DNA of 50,438 nt from Peptococcaceae bacterium (GCA_012517475.1 JAAYUV010000094.1:1-50438); one strand, 5' to 3'; shown: positions 34,772 to 42,841, counted from the first letter of the stretch. The notes: generated by a model from the letters alone, not told the origin. Program-made: numbers and translations.

Positions 34772-36016
34772 ATGGTAGAACTACACAAGTTTAATCTTAG
34801 GGAATCCATGCAGCTTCTCAGGTTGACGAAGGAAGAACTTATACTCTTAAAAGAAATTAAACCATTTATCGAACAAAATGCGGATAGCATTGTTTCCAAT
34901 TTCTATGCTCATATTGGCCAAATACCCGGTATGAAGGCGATCATTGATCAATACAGCAGTATTGCAAGGCTTAGTATTACTCTCCGTGAATATCTGATCT
35001 CCCTTTTCAGTTACGATGTAACGGATAAATATGTTGAATGGAGAGTGAAGATTGGCCAGGCTCATAAGAGGATTGATCTTCCGCCGTTTTATTATATCAG
35101 CTCATATCAGGTCCTTTACGATGAGGTGATTCCCAAGATCTGTGACTACTATAAGAAAACCCCTGAGAAAGCGGGAAAACTTACGTTGGCCATGTTAAGG
35201 ATGATGAGCCTTGACCAGCAAATTGTAATGGCCAGTTATATTCAATCCTACATAGAAGATATCGATAAAAAGGCAGAGTTGGAAAGGGCCTATGCCGAGA
35301 TCGACAGTTTATATAAAAGAGTGAATGAAGCAAGCCAGGTGCTTGCCGCTACTTCGGAAGAGACAGCGGCATCAGCGGTAGAAATGAACGACACTGCCGG
35401 ACGGATCGCTCAAAATGCTTCCGAGACTGCAGAATATTCCCATAAAGTGGATGCCATCTCCAAAGAAGGGCAGAACCAGATTAATGAAATTGCGGATTCC
35501 ATGATTAAGCTGACCGGTCTTGTCGATCAGGTAAAAGTAAAAATGGAAGAACTCGATGAAAGTTCCGTGAAAATAGAAACCATTACCAAAACCATAAGGG
35601 ACATTTCCTCTCAGACTAATTTATTGGCTCTGAATGCCGCTATTGAAGCCGCAAGAGCCGGTGAACACGGGCGGGGCTTCGGTGTTGTCGCGGAAGAAGT
35701 AAAAAAACTTGCTAGCCATTCAGAACAATCCGTCAAAGAGATCAGCAATATTGTTATACAGATAAAAGGCAACACCCTGGATGTAAAAAAAGCAGTTACG
35801 GATACAACGCAGGCGATGCATACGGCTTCCCAGGAAGCCCGTAAGGTTGTGGAAAAGTTTGATGAGATTATGGGCTCAATCAATTCGAGTATTGTTCAGG
35901 TTCAGGAGATTGCCCGTCAGATCAATGAACTAACCAAGACCGCATCTCAGATTGAGGCGGCCTCAGAGGATGTTGCCGCTTCGGCCACAGAACTAGCCCA
36001 GATGGGGATGAGGTAA
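34772..36016 (+). CDS. globin-coupled chemotaxis sensor (HemAT-like)
   Basis: 414-residue soluble transducer. Residues about 1-165 are a sensor-globin (protoglobin) domain with proximal haem histidine H98 in [17 protein letters not shown] helical linker follows, then an MCP signalling domain with the hairpin [20 protein letters not shown] and [15 protein letters not shown]. There is no membrane helix or HAMP. It should sense oxygen (or NO/CO) and signal to CheA, or to another partner since no che genes are near. It is followed after 6 bp by a tandem HD protein, suggesting a gas-responsive cyclic-dinucleotide module. Confidence 0.9.
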   Translation: MVELHKFNLRESMQLLRLTKEELILLKEIKPFIEQNADSIVSNFYAHIGQIPGMKAIIDQYSSIARLSITLREYLISLFSYDVTDKYVEWRVKIGQAHKRIDLPPFYYISSYQVLYDEVIPKICDYYKKTPEKAGKLTLAMLRMMSLDQQIVMASYIQSYIEDIDKKAELERAYAEIDSLYKRVNEASQVLAATSEETAASAVEMNDTAGRIAQNASETAEYSHKVDAISKEGQNQINEIADSMIKLTGLVDQVKVKMEELDESSVKIETITKTIRDISSQTNLLALNAAIEAARAGEHGRGFGVVAEEVKKLASHSEQSVKEISNIVIQIKGNTLDVKKAVTDTTQAMHTASQEARKVVEKFDEIMGSINSSIVQVQEIARQINELTKTASQIEAASEDVAASATELAQMGMR

Positions 36017-36022
36017 TCATAC

Positions 36023-37255
36023 ATGTTTGGCATTATGACCGCAGAACAAGTCGTGCGCAGGATCTGGAGTTTTTCCAAGGCGCTTGATCTTGCTTTGATT
36101 GACGAGGAAGTCAGCAAAGGCTTTAAAATTGAAGTCGGTTACAGGCATGGAGAAAGAGTGGGTTATATCAGTTTAAGGCTCGGTCATATTCTGGGTCTGA
36201 GGGGGAATAATCTCTTTCTCTTGCTCATCGCCGGACTCATGCATGATATCGGCGCCGTTGGAGGGTTTGCGGAATATCACGGGAATTCCCGGCTGATGGA
36301 AGTACACTCTGAGTTGGGTGCCGGAATAATGAGTGATTTTCCTGGGGGAGAAGTACTGGCTGAAGCCATAAGATTTCACCATAAAACACCTGCCGATGCT
36401 GTGGAAATTCCGATCGTGGCGAAGATCATCTCTCTTGCCGATAAGCTTGATATTATCATGGGACGAAAGATGACGACTTATAAGGATAGGGCAAGGATAT
36501 TAAATCATATCAAATCCCTTACCGGAAAGGATTTCTTTCCCGAAGTGACGGATGCTTTGGTTCAACTTGCCGGGGAAGAGGCTTTTTGGTTGTACGTGAA
36601 CGAAGGAGAACTTCTGGAGCCAACCCTTACGTTTCTTTTTGAAGGAAAAGCCGATCAGAACTGTTTAGAGTTCCAGGGGATCTGTGATTTGATGTTTGGT
36701 GAACTGTTTACCAATAAACTGGCGGAAACTTTCGCTTTCTTGATAGACCAAAAAAGTACCTTTACGGGAAGACATTCCCGTTCGGTTGCAGAAAATGCTT
36801 ATGCCATGGCTGTGGAGCTCGGGTGGGACAGCACACAATGCAAGGATATCAAGATTGCCGGGTTGTTACATGACCTGGGGAAGCTTGCCGTTCCCCAAAA
36901 AATTCTGGATAAGCCGGGTTCTCTCAATGAAGAAGAAATCCAAACGATCAGAACCCATACGTATTATACCTATAACCTGCTTTCATCGGCCGGATTTCCC
37001 AAGAATATTATTGAATGGGCTTCCTATCATCATGAAAGGTTGGATGGAAGGGGTTATCCTTTTCGGACTCCCCGTGAGTCCTTGACAACAGGTTCCCGCT
37101 TGATGACGATTGCCGATATATTTACTGCCCTTACGGAAGACAGGCCTTATCGAAACGGACTATCCAAAGAAAAGGCCATGGAAATTATTCGCAACGGAGT
37201 TCACATCACTGTCGATGGTGAACTTGTAGAAATAGCAAAGAAAGCACTGCTATAG
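36023..37255 (+). CDS. tandem HD / HD-GYP domain protein
   Basis: 410 residues with two HD-type domains. The first (about 35-185) has H42, H74-D75 and H119-H120 but lacks a GYP motif. The second (about 240-400) is a full HD-GYP domain: H251, HDLGK (283-287), HHERLDGRGYP (336-346). The second should be a cyclic di-GMP phosphodiesterase, and the first may regulate it or act on another nucleotide. Start behind GAGGTAATC, 6 bp after the globin-coupled sensor, so the two are translated together. Confidence 0.87.
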   Translation: MFGIMTAEQVVRRIWSFSKALDLALIDEEVSKGFKIEVGYRHGERVGYISLRLGHILGLRGNNLFLLLIAGLMHDIGAVGGFAEYHGNSRLMEVHSELGAGIMSDFPGGEVLAEAIRFHHKTPADAVEIPIVAKIISLADKLDIIMGRKMTTYKDRARILNHIKSLTGKDFFPEVTDALVQLAGEEAFWLYVNEGELLEPTLTFLFEGKADQNCLEFQGICDLMFGELFTNKLAETFAFLIDQKSTFTGRHSRSVAENAYAMAVELGWDSTQCKDIKIAGLLHDLGKLAVPQKILDKPGSLNEEEIQTIRTHTYYTYNLLSSAGFPKNIIEWASYHHERLDGRGYPFRTPRESLTTGSRLMTIADIFTALTEDRPYRNGLSKEKAMEIIRNGVHITVDGELVEIAKKALL

Positions 37256-37256
37256 T

Positions 37257-37277
37257 AAAAACCCCTAAGGGTTTTTT
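37257..37277 (+). terminator. intrinsic terminator
   Basis: AAAAACCC and GGGTTTTTT around a CTAA loop, directly after the stop codon of the tandem HD gene. Confidence 0.7.
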
Positions 37278-37357
37278 GCTATTCAATAATGATAATTATA
37301 TAATGAAGACAATTAAGTTAACTCCTATCAAGGTGAAAAGAGTGAAGGAGTGATCCC

Positions 37358-38002
37358 TTGTTCTATCCGTTTGAACTGGAAAAATATCTTGAAGATCTTC
37401 TTCCAAACCGGGATACATTGCTGTTAGAAATGGAGCAGGCTGCCCTTGAGGAAACCATACCTGTGGTCACTCCTGGAGTTGGAAACTTTCTTCAGCTTTT
37501 GGTAGAGACTACCGGGGCTCGTTCCGTCTTGGAAATCGGGACCGCCATCGGGTATTCCACGATGTATCTTGCCAAAGGGGTAACAAAAACAGGGGGGAAA
37601 GTAGTTACCATAGATATGAACCGTGGTAGAATGGAAAGGGCGATAGAGTATCTTCGGAGAGCAGGACTTGATGCTCAGGTAGAATATAAGATAGAAAATG
37701 CACTCCATTATCTTCCTCGAGTTTCAGAGCCTTTTGATTTTATTTTTATTGATGCAGCCAAAGGGGAATATCCGCAATACCTTGATCTTCTGGTCCCTTT
37801 AGTGAGGACCGGCGGAATTCTGGTGGTTGATAATGTTTTATTCAGGGGTTGGGTTGTGCCCGGATCCACCTTTGATGAAAAATACAACAAGATGGTTGGT
37901 GCCGTGAGGGATTTTCTTAACAAATTGGTCCACTTGCCTGGTTTTAGGGTGAGTATCCTTCCATTTGGGGACGGATTGGCTATCGCCCGGAAAGAGGGGT
38001 AA
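37358..38002 (+). CDS. O-methyltransferase (TrmR/YrrM-like)
   Basis: 214-residue class I methyltransferase of the catechol/caffeoyl-CoA O-methyltransferase family. SAM motif VLEIGTAIGYSTMYLAKG (about 67-84); metal/acidic motif FIDAAKGEYPQYL; NVLFRGWV after the DN pair. Bacterial YrrM/TrmR members methylate 5-hydroxyuridine in tRNA, a plausible role here. Translation appears to begin at TTG 37358 behind GGAG. It is followed at four bases by a membrane protein gene. Confidence 0.82.
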   Translation: MFYPFELEKYLEDLLPNRDTLLLEMEQAALEETIPVVTPGVGNFLQLLVETTGARSVLEIGTAIGYSTMYLAKGVTKTGGKVVTIDMNRGRMERAIEYLRRAGLDAQVEYKIENALHYLPRVSEPFDFIFIDAAKGEYPQYLDLLVPLVRTGGILVVDNVLFRGWVVPGSTFDEKYNKMVGAVRDFLNKLVHLPGFRVSILPFGDGLAIARKEG

Positions 38003-38005
38003 CAG

Positions 38006-38716
38006 ATGTCCGGCAGAAAAATCATTGGAAGTGTCTTATCGCTTTTTAGTGCTTTTACCTTGATCGTGGTTATTCTGTTGACAATCATAGAGATGAATGC
38101 CTTTGATTTAAATTTTTACCGTTCGGAATTTACCAAGAATCATAATGCTGAGGTAATTGGGATTTCCGATAAGGAACTCATGCAAACTACCGAAGGTTTA
38201 TTGGCGTACATTAAGGGAGAACGGGAAAATCTAAAAATGGAAGCTGTAATCAAAGGGAAAAAGCAGCAGGTTTTTAACGAAAAAGAAATGGCGCATATGG
38301 TGGATGTTCAGAAACTCTATGCAACGAGTCACCGTGTCCGAAATGCCGGTATTGTTCTTTTTTTATTACTTCTGGCAGCTCTCCGTTGGGCTGCAGGCCC
38401 TAAATTTCTGAAGTTTTGGGCAGGGGGATATCTTTCCGGAGCAGGGGCATTTTTCGTTTTTTTAGGGATTTTGGCCCTAACGATATCAACAAATTTCTAT
38501 GAATTTTGGAATTATTTTCATACCCTCTTTTTTACAAATGATCTATGGCTGTTAAATCCTGAAACTGATGTTTTAATCCAGATTGTGCCTGAACAATTTT
38601 TTTTGGATTTGGTAATAAGGATCCTCATGTTTTTTTTCTTGATCCTGGCATCTCTTACAGTTCTTTCAGTAATCGTCTTGTTCAAAAATAAAAGAAGATA
38701 TGGTTATCAAATATGA
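38006..38716 (+). CDS. TIGR01906/DUF1461-family integral membrane protein
   Basis: 236 residues. Membrane helices at about 8-28, 114-132, 142-165 and 205-228, with a large extracytoplasmic loop after the first. The N-terminal pattern FYRSEFTKNHNAEVIGISDK followed by LLAYIKGER, and the later FHTLFFTNDLWLLNPETD, fit the TIGR01906 family of unknown function. Confidence 0.8.
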   Translation: MSGRKIIGSVLSLFSAFTLIVVILLTIIEMNAFDLNFYRSEFTKNHNAEVIGISDKELMQTTEGLLAYIKGERENLKMEAVIKGKKQQVFNEKEMAHMVDVQKLYATSHRVRNAGIVLFLLLLAALRWAAGPKFLKFWAGGYLSGAGAFFVFLGILALTISTNFYEFWNYFHTLFFTNDLWLLNPETDVLIQIVPEQFFLDLVIRILMFFFLILASLTVLSVIVLFKNKRRYGYQI

Positions 38717-38811
38717 TTGATATGAAAAGGAAAAGAAAATAATACAGATATATGTTTAATTCGATTTATATAGTTTTGCTAGGATAGATAGGATAGAAAG
38801 GAAGTAATATC

Positions 38812-39543
38812 ATGGCCAGATTCGACGGAAGAATGTTTGATGAGATTCGGGAGGTGAAAATTACCCGGGGATACACAGTAATGCCGGAAGGGTCAGTACT
38901 GATTGAAGTAGGTAAAACAAAAGTACTCTGTACGGCGACAGTGGAAGAGAGGGTCCCCGCGTTTCAAAAGGGTACCGGGAATGGATGGGTAACCGCTGAA
39001 TATTCCATGCTTCCCAGAGCAACGGGAACCCGTAATCAACGTGAATCGACCAAAGGAAAAGTCAGTGGACGGACCATGGAAATCCAAAGATTAATAGGCC
39101 GTGCCCTGCGTTCAGTGGTCGATACGTCTAAACTAGGCGAGAGAACGATCTGGCTTGATTGCGATGTGCTGCAGGCAGACGGTGGAACAAGGACAGCCTC
39201 CATCACGGGAGCCTATGTTGCCTTGGTGGATGCAGTGAAATATTTATTGAATAATAAAATTGTAGAGAATAATCCGTTAATCGATACAATAGCAGCTATT
39301 TCGGTCGGGAAAGTCAACGGCCAGGCAGTAGTGGACCTGGCATATGAGGAAGATTCCAGGGCAGAAGTGGATATGAATATTGTCATGACAGGATCGGGTA
39401 AATTTGTGGAACTTCAGGGGACTGCTGAAGGGCAGCCATTTGACAGGAATGATTTGGATGAATTTTTAATTTTGGGTGAATTGGGGATCAGAAAGTTGAT
39501 GGAATATCAGAAACTGGCCTTGGCTGTTGAAACTGGGAGGTAA
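38812..39543 (+). CDS. rph: ribonuclease PH
   Basis: 243 residues, the usual family length. Signatures: [35 protein letters not shown] and [19 protein letters not shown]. RNase PH trims tRNA 3' ends phosphorolytically. It is followed after 2 bp by the XTP pyrophosphatase gene, the common Firmicute pair. Its location just upstream of a tRNA cluster is suggestive but may be coincidental. Confidence 0.95.
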   Translation: MARFDGRMFDEIREVKITRGYTVMPEGSVLIEVGKTKVLCTATVEERVPAFQKGTGNGWVTAEYSMLPRATGTRNQRESTKGKVSGRTMEIQRLIGRALRSVVDTSKLGERTIWLDCDVLQADGGTRTASITGAYVALVDAVKYLLNNKIVENNPLIDTIAAISVGKVNGQAVVDLAYEEDSRAEVDMNIVMTGSGKFVELQGTAEGQPFDRNDLDEFLILGELGIRKLMEYQKLALAVETGR

Positions 39544-39545
39544 TC

Positions 39546-40148
39546 ATGCAAGTTTTGTTGGCAACAGCGAATCAAGGAAAAGTCAGGGAATTGGAAGAAA
39601 TGCTGAATGGAAAGGATATAAACGTCCTATCACTGACTGATTTTCCTGACCTTCCCGATATTGAGGAAAATGGAGAGACTTTTGCCGAGAATGCCATGAT
39701 TAAAGCCAGAACTGCAGCATCATTTACCGGTTTAGTAACCCTGGCCGATGATTCGGGACTTGAGGTGGATGCCTTGCAGGGTGCACCTGGGGTATATTCC
39801 GCCCGGTATGCCGGATTGCCCAAAGATGACGAAAGGAACATCGATAAATTACTGGCTGAACTTCAAGGAGTCTCCGAAAAAGAAAGGACCGGACGTTTCC
39901 GCTGCTGCCTTGCTATCATAAGCCCTGATGGAACCGAGATTTTAACAGAGGGTTCGGTAGAAGGGTTAATTCTTGGGCATCGAAAAGGGGAAGGCGGATT
40001 TGGCTATGATCCGGTATTTTATCTTCCTGAGCTGAATAAAACCATGGCTGAGCTAAGTCTGGAAGAAAAAAACATCCTCAGTCACAGGGCGCAAGCTTTC
40101 CGTAAAGCAGTGCCGGTTCTGACGGAGATATTAAAAAATGAAAACTGA
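39546..40148 (+). CDS. XTP/dITP diphosphatase (non-canonical purine NTPase)
   Basis: 200 residues of the HAM1/RdgB family, which clears XTP, ITP and dITP. Motifs: LLATANQGKVREL at the N-terminus, ETFAENAMIKARTAA, LADDSGLEVDAL, GFGYDPVFYLPEL and SHRAQAFRKA. It overlaps the rph neighbourhood and is probably translated with it. Confidence 0.95.
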   Translation: MQVLLATANQGKVRELEEMLNGKDINVLSLTDFPDLPDIEENGETFAENAMIKARTAASFTGLVTLADDSGLEVDALQGAPGVYSARYAGLPKDDERNIDKLLAELQGVSEKERTGRFRCCLAIISPDGTEILTEGSVEGLILGHRKGEGGFGYDPVFYLPELNKTMAELSLEEKNILSHRAQAFRKAVPVLTEILKNEN

Positions 40149-40253
40149 AAATCCTCTTAAATTTAGAATGTTAAACAATTTAAATTTAGAATACTAATAA
40201 AAAATCCTTTAGAAAGTTGCAGCACGGCAGCTTAATTTTTCAAAAAATGCTTC

Positions 40254-40282
40254 TTGACTAGATATTTTTCTTGGGATATACT
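40254..40282 (+). promoter_or_regulatory. tRNA cluster promoter
   Basis: TTGACT (40254-40259), 17-bp spacer, TATACT (40277-40282): strong sigma-A promoter with a predicted start near 40289, 15 bp before tRNA-Pro. It presumably drives all three tRNAs and the intervening element. Nothing else is recognised in 40149-40253. Confidence 0.8.
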
Positions 40283-40303
40283 ATTCATTGTCACAAAAAC
40301 AGA

Positions 40304-40380
40304 CGGGGTATAGCGCAGTTTGGTAGCGCGCCTGCCTTGGGAGCAGGAGGCCGGGGGTTCAAATCCCTCTGCCCCGACCA
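40304..40380 (+). tRNA. tRNA-Pro (anticodon TGG)
   Basis: 77 nt with encoded CCA. Acceptor CGGGGTA/TGCCCCG; anticodon stem CCTGC/GCAGG with loop CTTGGGA; T-arm GGGGG-TTCAAAT-CCCTC. All arms pair. Confidence 0.97.
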
Positions 40381-40541
40381 GCAAAAACGCTAATTGTGCA
40401 GAGGGATTTGAACAGAAAATGCGCCCCATGGAAGCATTTTCCGGCTGTGCCGTCGGACAAGGAAATGCGCCCTATGGAAGCATTTGCCAGCCCCGGCGTG
40501 ATAGCCGCGAAGCGGCGGAGCAAATCCCTCTGCCCCGACCA
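40381..40541 (+). repeat. tRNA-Pro-associated hairpin element with copied tRNA 3' end
   Basis: Directly after tRNA-Pro. Order: a 17-nt spacer; GCAGAGGGATTTGAAC (40398-40413), the exact reverse complement of tRNA-Pro 40357-40372; a 28-nt palindromic module (40415-40442; AAAATGC/GCATTTT arms around a CCCATGGA loop); a CGGC-TGT-GCCG hairpin; a second copy of the module (40461-40488); a 26-nt core (40495-40520) containing GCCGCGAAGCGGC; then an exact 21-nt copy of the tRNA-Pro 3' end (40521-40541 = 40360-40380), from C56 of the T-loop through CCA. There is no coding capacity. The inverted and direct copies can also pair with each other over 13 bp, closing the whole element. Confidence 0.85.
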
Positions 40542-40566
40542 TACCGAAAATGAGAGCTCTAGTTAG

Positions 40567-40643
40567 GCGCCTGTAGCTCAGCAGGATAGAGCATCTGCCT
40601 TCTAAGCAGGTTGTCGGGAGTTCGAATCTCTCCAGGCGCACCA
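40567..40643 (+). tRNA. tRNA-Arg (anticodon TCT)
   Basis: 77 nt with encoded CCA. Acceptor GCGCCTG/CAGGCGC; anticodon stem TCTGC/GCAGG with loop CTTCTAA; T-loop TTCGAAT. Unlike its two neighbours it has no trailing repeat element. Confidence 0.97.
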
Positions 40644-40652
40644 TTTTTACAT

Positions 40653-40729
40653 GGTGGATGTGGCGAAGTGGTTAACGCACCGGATTGTGGCTCCGGCACT
40701 CGAGGGTTCAAGTCCCTTCATCCACCCCA
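40653..40729 (+). tRNA. tRNA-His (anticodon GTG)
   Basis: Acceptor GTGGATG/CATCCAC with an additional G-1 (40653) opposite discriminator C73, as required for histidine identity; anticodon stem CCGGA/TCCGG with loop TTGTGGC; encoded CCA at 40727-40729. Confidence 0.97.
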
Positions 40730-40932
40730 AAACGAAGACTAAGTTTTTCCGATAATAAGATGAAGAGACTTGAACGGGCGGAAAAGGCCGCTTCTGGCCA
40801 TCCATGGCCCCGCGGCACTAGCGAAAACCATGGTTTTCGCAGTGGCCGTCGAAAATGCGACCTATGGGAGCATTTACCCGCCCGGGCGTGATAGCCGCGA
40901 AGCGGCGGAGCAAGTCCCTTCATCCACCCCAA
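40730..40932 (+). repeat. tRNA-His-associated hairpin element with copied tRNA 3' end
   Basis: Order as after tRNA-Pro: a 29-nt spacer; an inverted copy of the tRNA-His T-arm (40759-40775, one mismatch to the reverse complement of 40706-40722); a palindromic middle with the perfect 20-mer GCGAAAACCATGGTTTTCGC (40821-40840); the 28-nt module (40851-40878); the same 26-nt core as the Pro element (40885-40910); then an exact 22-nt copy of the tRNA-His 3' end (40911-40932 = 40709-40730), again from C56 through CCA. No coding capacity. Confidence 0.85.
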
Positions 40933-41053
40933 TTCCTAAGCTGACTGCTTCTTTGGTGAATATCGAAGAAGTTTTTTTGATTTTTCTTTTTATTACCATA
41001 ATTATTATATTTTAGAATGTTTTAAATAAGCAGATAATTGACGGTTTTAAGTA

Positions 41054-41082
41054 TTGACTAAATATTTAATGTTAGGCATACT
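41054..41082 (+). promoter_or_regulatory. promoter of the iclR-type gene
   Basis: TTGACT (41054-41059), 17-bp spacer, CATACT (41077-41082), about 37 bp before the GTG start. 40933-41053 is AT-rich and otherwise featureless. Confidence 0.6.
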
Positions 41083-41118
41083 TATTTGGGGGGAAGATAG
41101 TAGATTGGAGGCCTGTTT

Positions 41119-41904
41119 GTGACAGAAAGATATGTACAGACCCTGGAGAGAGCATTGGATATATTAGAAGTTCTCGCTCGCTCTGAAGAATCTTTAGGGG
41201 TAACGGAAATCGGCAACAGAATAGGTTTGCATAAAAGTACGGTTCACAGGATACTCCAGACGCTTTGCTACCGGGGATATGTTGAGAAGGAAAAGGACCG
41301 GGAGCGATACCGCTTGGGGATTAAGATCATTGAGTTGGGAATTCGGTTTTTTAATGATCTGGAAATTCGGAAAGTCGCTGCCAATTTTCTTGGCCCTTTA
41401 GCAAAATCCTTTGACGAAGTGGTTCATCTTGTATTGCTGGATGACGGTGAAGTTGTTTATATTGATAAAAGGGAAAGTTCCCAGTTGGTAAGTCTGCATT
41501 CCAAGGTTGGACGCAGGGCGCCCATGCATTGTACTGCGGTTGGCAAAGCTATTTTATCTACCTTACCGGAAGAAGAAGTGCGGCATATTCTTAAAACAAA
41601 AGGGATGCCTGGTTTTACCCATAAAACCATTACGGATCCGGATAGATTGATAGAACAGCTGCGTGAGATTAGAAGACTGGGCTATGCACTTGAGGCAGAG
41701 GAAAATGAGGTTGGAATACTTTGTCTCGGGACTCCGATCTTTGACTATTCAGGCCGCGCGATTGGTGCAATCAGCGTTTCCGGGCCTATAAACCGTATGA
41801 AGGAAAAAGGGACGGAAAGAATCGGAGAAGAAATCAAACACGCCGGTCTGGAAATGTCAGCCAAATTGGGATATGGGTATTTCAGGCATAACAATGAAGG
41901 ATAA
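41119..41904 (+). CDS. IclR-family transcriptional regulator
   Basis: 261 residues. Winged helix at about 7-65 (LDILEVLARSEESLGVTEIG, then GLHKSTVHRILQTLCYRGYV) and the IclR effector domain at about 85-250 (HLVLLDDGEVVYIDK, RRAPMHCTAVGKAILSTLPE, GISCLG-like and GAISVSGP motifs). Such regulators sense small organic acids. GTG start behind GGAGG. The repeated TGAAAC-N3-GTTTCA palindromes at 41969-42129 and 42797-42813 are likely its sites, placing the downstream genes under its control. Confidence 0.9.
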   Translation: MTERYVQTLERALDILEVLARSEESLGVTEIGNRIGLHKSTVHRILQTLCYRGYVEKEKDRERYRLGIKIIELGIRFFNDLEIRKVAANFLGPLAKSFDEVVHLVLLDDGEVVYIDKRESSQLVSLHSKVGRRAPMHCTAVGKAILSTLPEEEVRHILKTKGMPGFTHKTITDPDRLIEQLREIRRLGYALEAEENEVGILCLGTPIFDYSGRAIGAISVSGPINRMKEKGTERIGEEIKHAGLEMSAKLGYGYFRHNNEG

Positions 41905-41968
41905 TATTTTTTCAAAAATCCTACTTGACTGATAACCAAAATAGGTACATAATATTATTAAGCGAAAA

Positions 41969-42129
41969 ATGAAACAGTGTTTTACATAGTAAAACTCGAA
42001 AAATGGCTGAATGGTGAATCTTTTTTAACAAACTGCATATGATAGTACAGAATTAGTCTTAACTGGAATGCTTAGAATTGGAACTTTTATTTTTAACCTA
42101 AGAATGAAACGATGTTTCGAATAGTAAAA
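41969..42129. promoter_or_regulatory. two direct copies of an IclR-type operator unit
   Basis: TGAAACAGTGTTTTA (41970-41984) and TGAAACGATGTTTCG (42105-42119) are palindromic, and each is followed one or two bases later by ATAGTAAAAC, giving two copies of a roughly 27-bp unit 135 bp apart. They lie between the iclR-type gene and the next gene; IclR/KdgR-family sites commonly have the TGAAAC-N3-GTTTCA form. Confidence 0.6.
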
Positions 42130-42151
42130 CAAGCACGGAGGTGAACGAAAG

Positions 42152-42769
42152 ATGATGAGAATTGCTTCTATATCCTACAACGAAGCCAGAGATTGCATGG
42201 GATCCGGAGTCAGAGATGAGAAACAGATATCTACCTATATCCTTTCCTTTCAAATTGCTGATCAATTTCTCAGAAGATTTGAAGGCAATTGGAAATTTAC
42301 GCAGAGTGAGATTATCCTGAATTTAAATAGCTTGGCCAACCCTTTAATGATAGAATTCCATACCGGGACAATAAATTATGGTACCCTGACAACCCGTTTT
42401 TATCACAGGTATTCTCCGGAAAAGGGTGTAAGCGGTTTAGTCGAAGAACTTTGTTCCGACCTTGCTATTCCGGGCCGCGAAGCAAAAAGAAACACAAATT
42501 TTCTTTTTAACGTTTTTGTTAAATTGGTCGAGATTTTCCATGCCCGTTGCGACCTTCGTATAGCTCCCGGAAAAGCTGAGGGCGAATGGGAGATTCATTT
42601 AAGCGAACAAGGTCCGGTTGGTTGGATTAGTGAAGATGGAATAGCTGAAAACCGTTTCGGAGAAAAAATTGATATTTGTCAATGGGAAACCTTAAGACCG
42701 GAAAAGACTGCTACTTATATTTTCGGTTTCAACCGGTTCTGCAAACATTTCCAATGTCCTATGAAGTAA
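42152..42769 (+). CDS. hypothetical protein in the IclR region
   Basis: 205 residues, not recognised. It is soluble, mixed alpha/beta, with no signal peptide and no obvious catalytic motif. The two final cysteines (FCKHFQCPMK), with C111 and C147, could bind metal, but this is speculative. Start at ATG 42152 (or 42155) behind CGGAGGTG. The operator-like repeats just upstream and downstream suggest that it is controlled with the transketolase genes. Confidence 0.7.
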   Translation: MMRIASISYNEARDCMGSGVRDEKQISTYILSFQIADQFLRRFEGNWKFTQSEIILNLNSLANPLMIEFHTGTINYGTLTTRFYHRYSPEKGVSGLVEELCSDLAIPGREAKRNTNFLFNVFVKLVEIFHARCDLRIAPGKAEGEWEIHLSEQGPVGWISEDGIAENRFGEKIDICQWETLRPEKTATYIFGFNRFCKHFQCPMK

Positions 42770-42796
42770 GGACACCGTTTTCTTTTTAATCATCGT

Positions 42797-42823
42797 GTGA
42801 AACGAGGTTTCACGTGATGAAAC
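42797..42823. promoter_or_regulatory. perfect IclR-type palindrome with extra half-site
   Basis: GTGAAACGAGGTTTCAC (42797-42813) is a perfect 7-bp-arm palindrome with a 3-bp centre, and ATGAAACG follows three bases later. It is the best copy of the TGAAAC-N3-GTTTCA site and lies between the 205-residue gene and the transketolase genes. Confidence 0.6.
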
Positions 42824-42841
42824 GAAGGTAAGATAAAAAAA

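Noticed and set aside
40320-40932. Several open frames of 60-85 codons on both strands across the tRNA cluster
   Set aside because: They run through tRNA genes and palindromic repeats, lack ribosome-binding sites and have repeat-derived sequences; they are by-products of the GC-rich elements.
40381-40932. Integrated plasmid or island bounded by tRNA attachment sites
   Set aside because: The intervals are only 160-200 bp, contain no integrase or other gene, and the two direct repeats differ from each other, so no conventional island is present.
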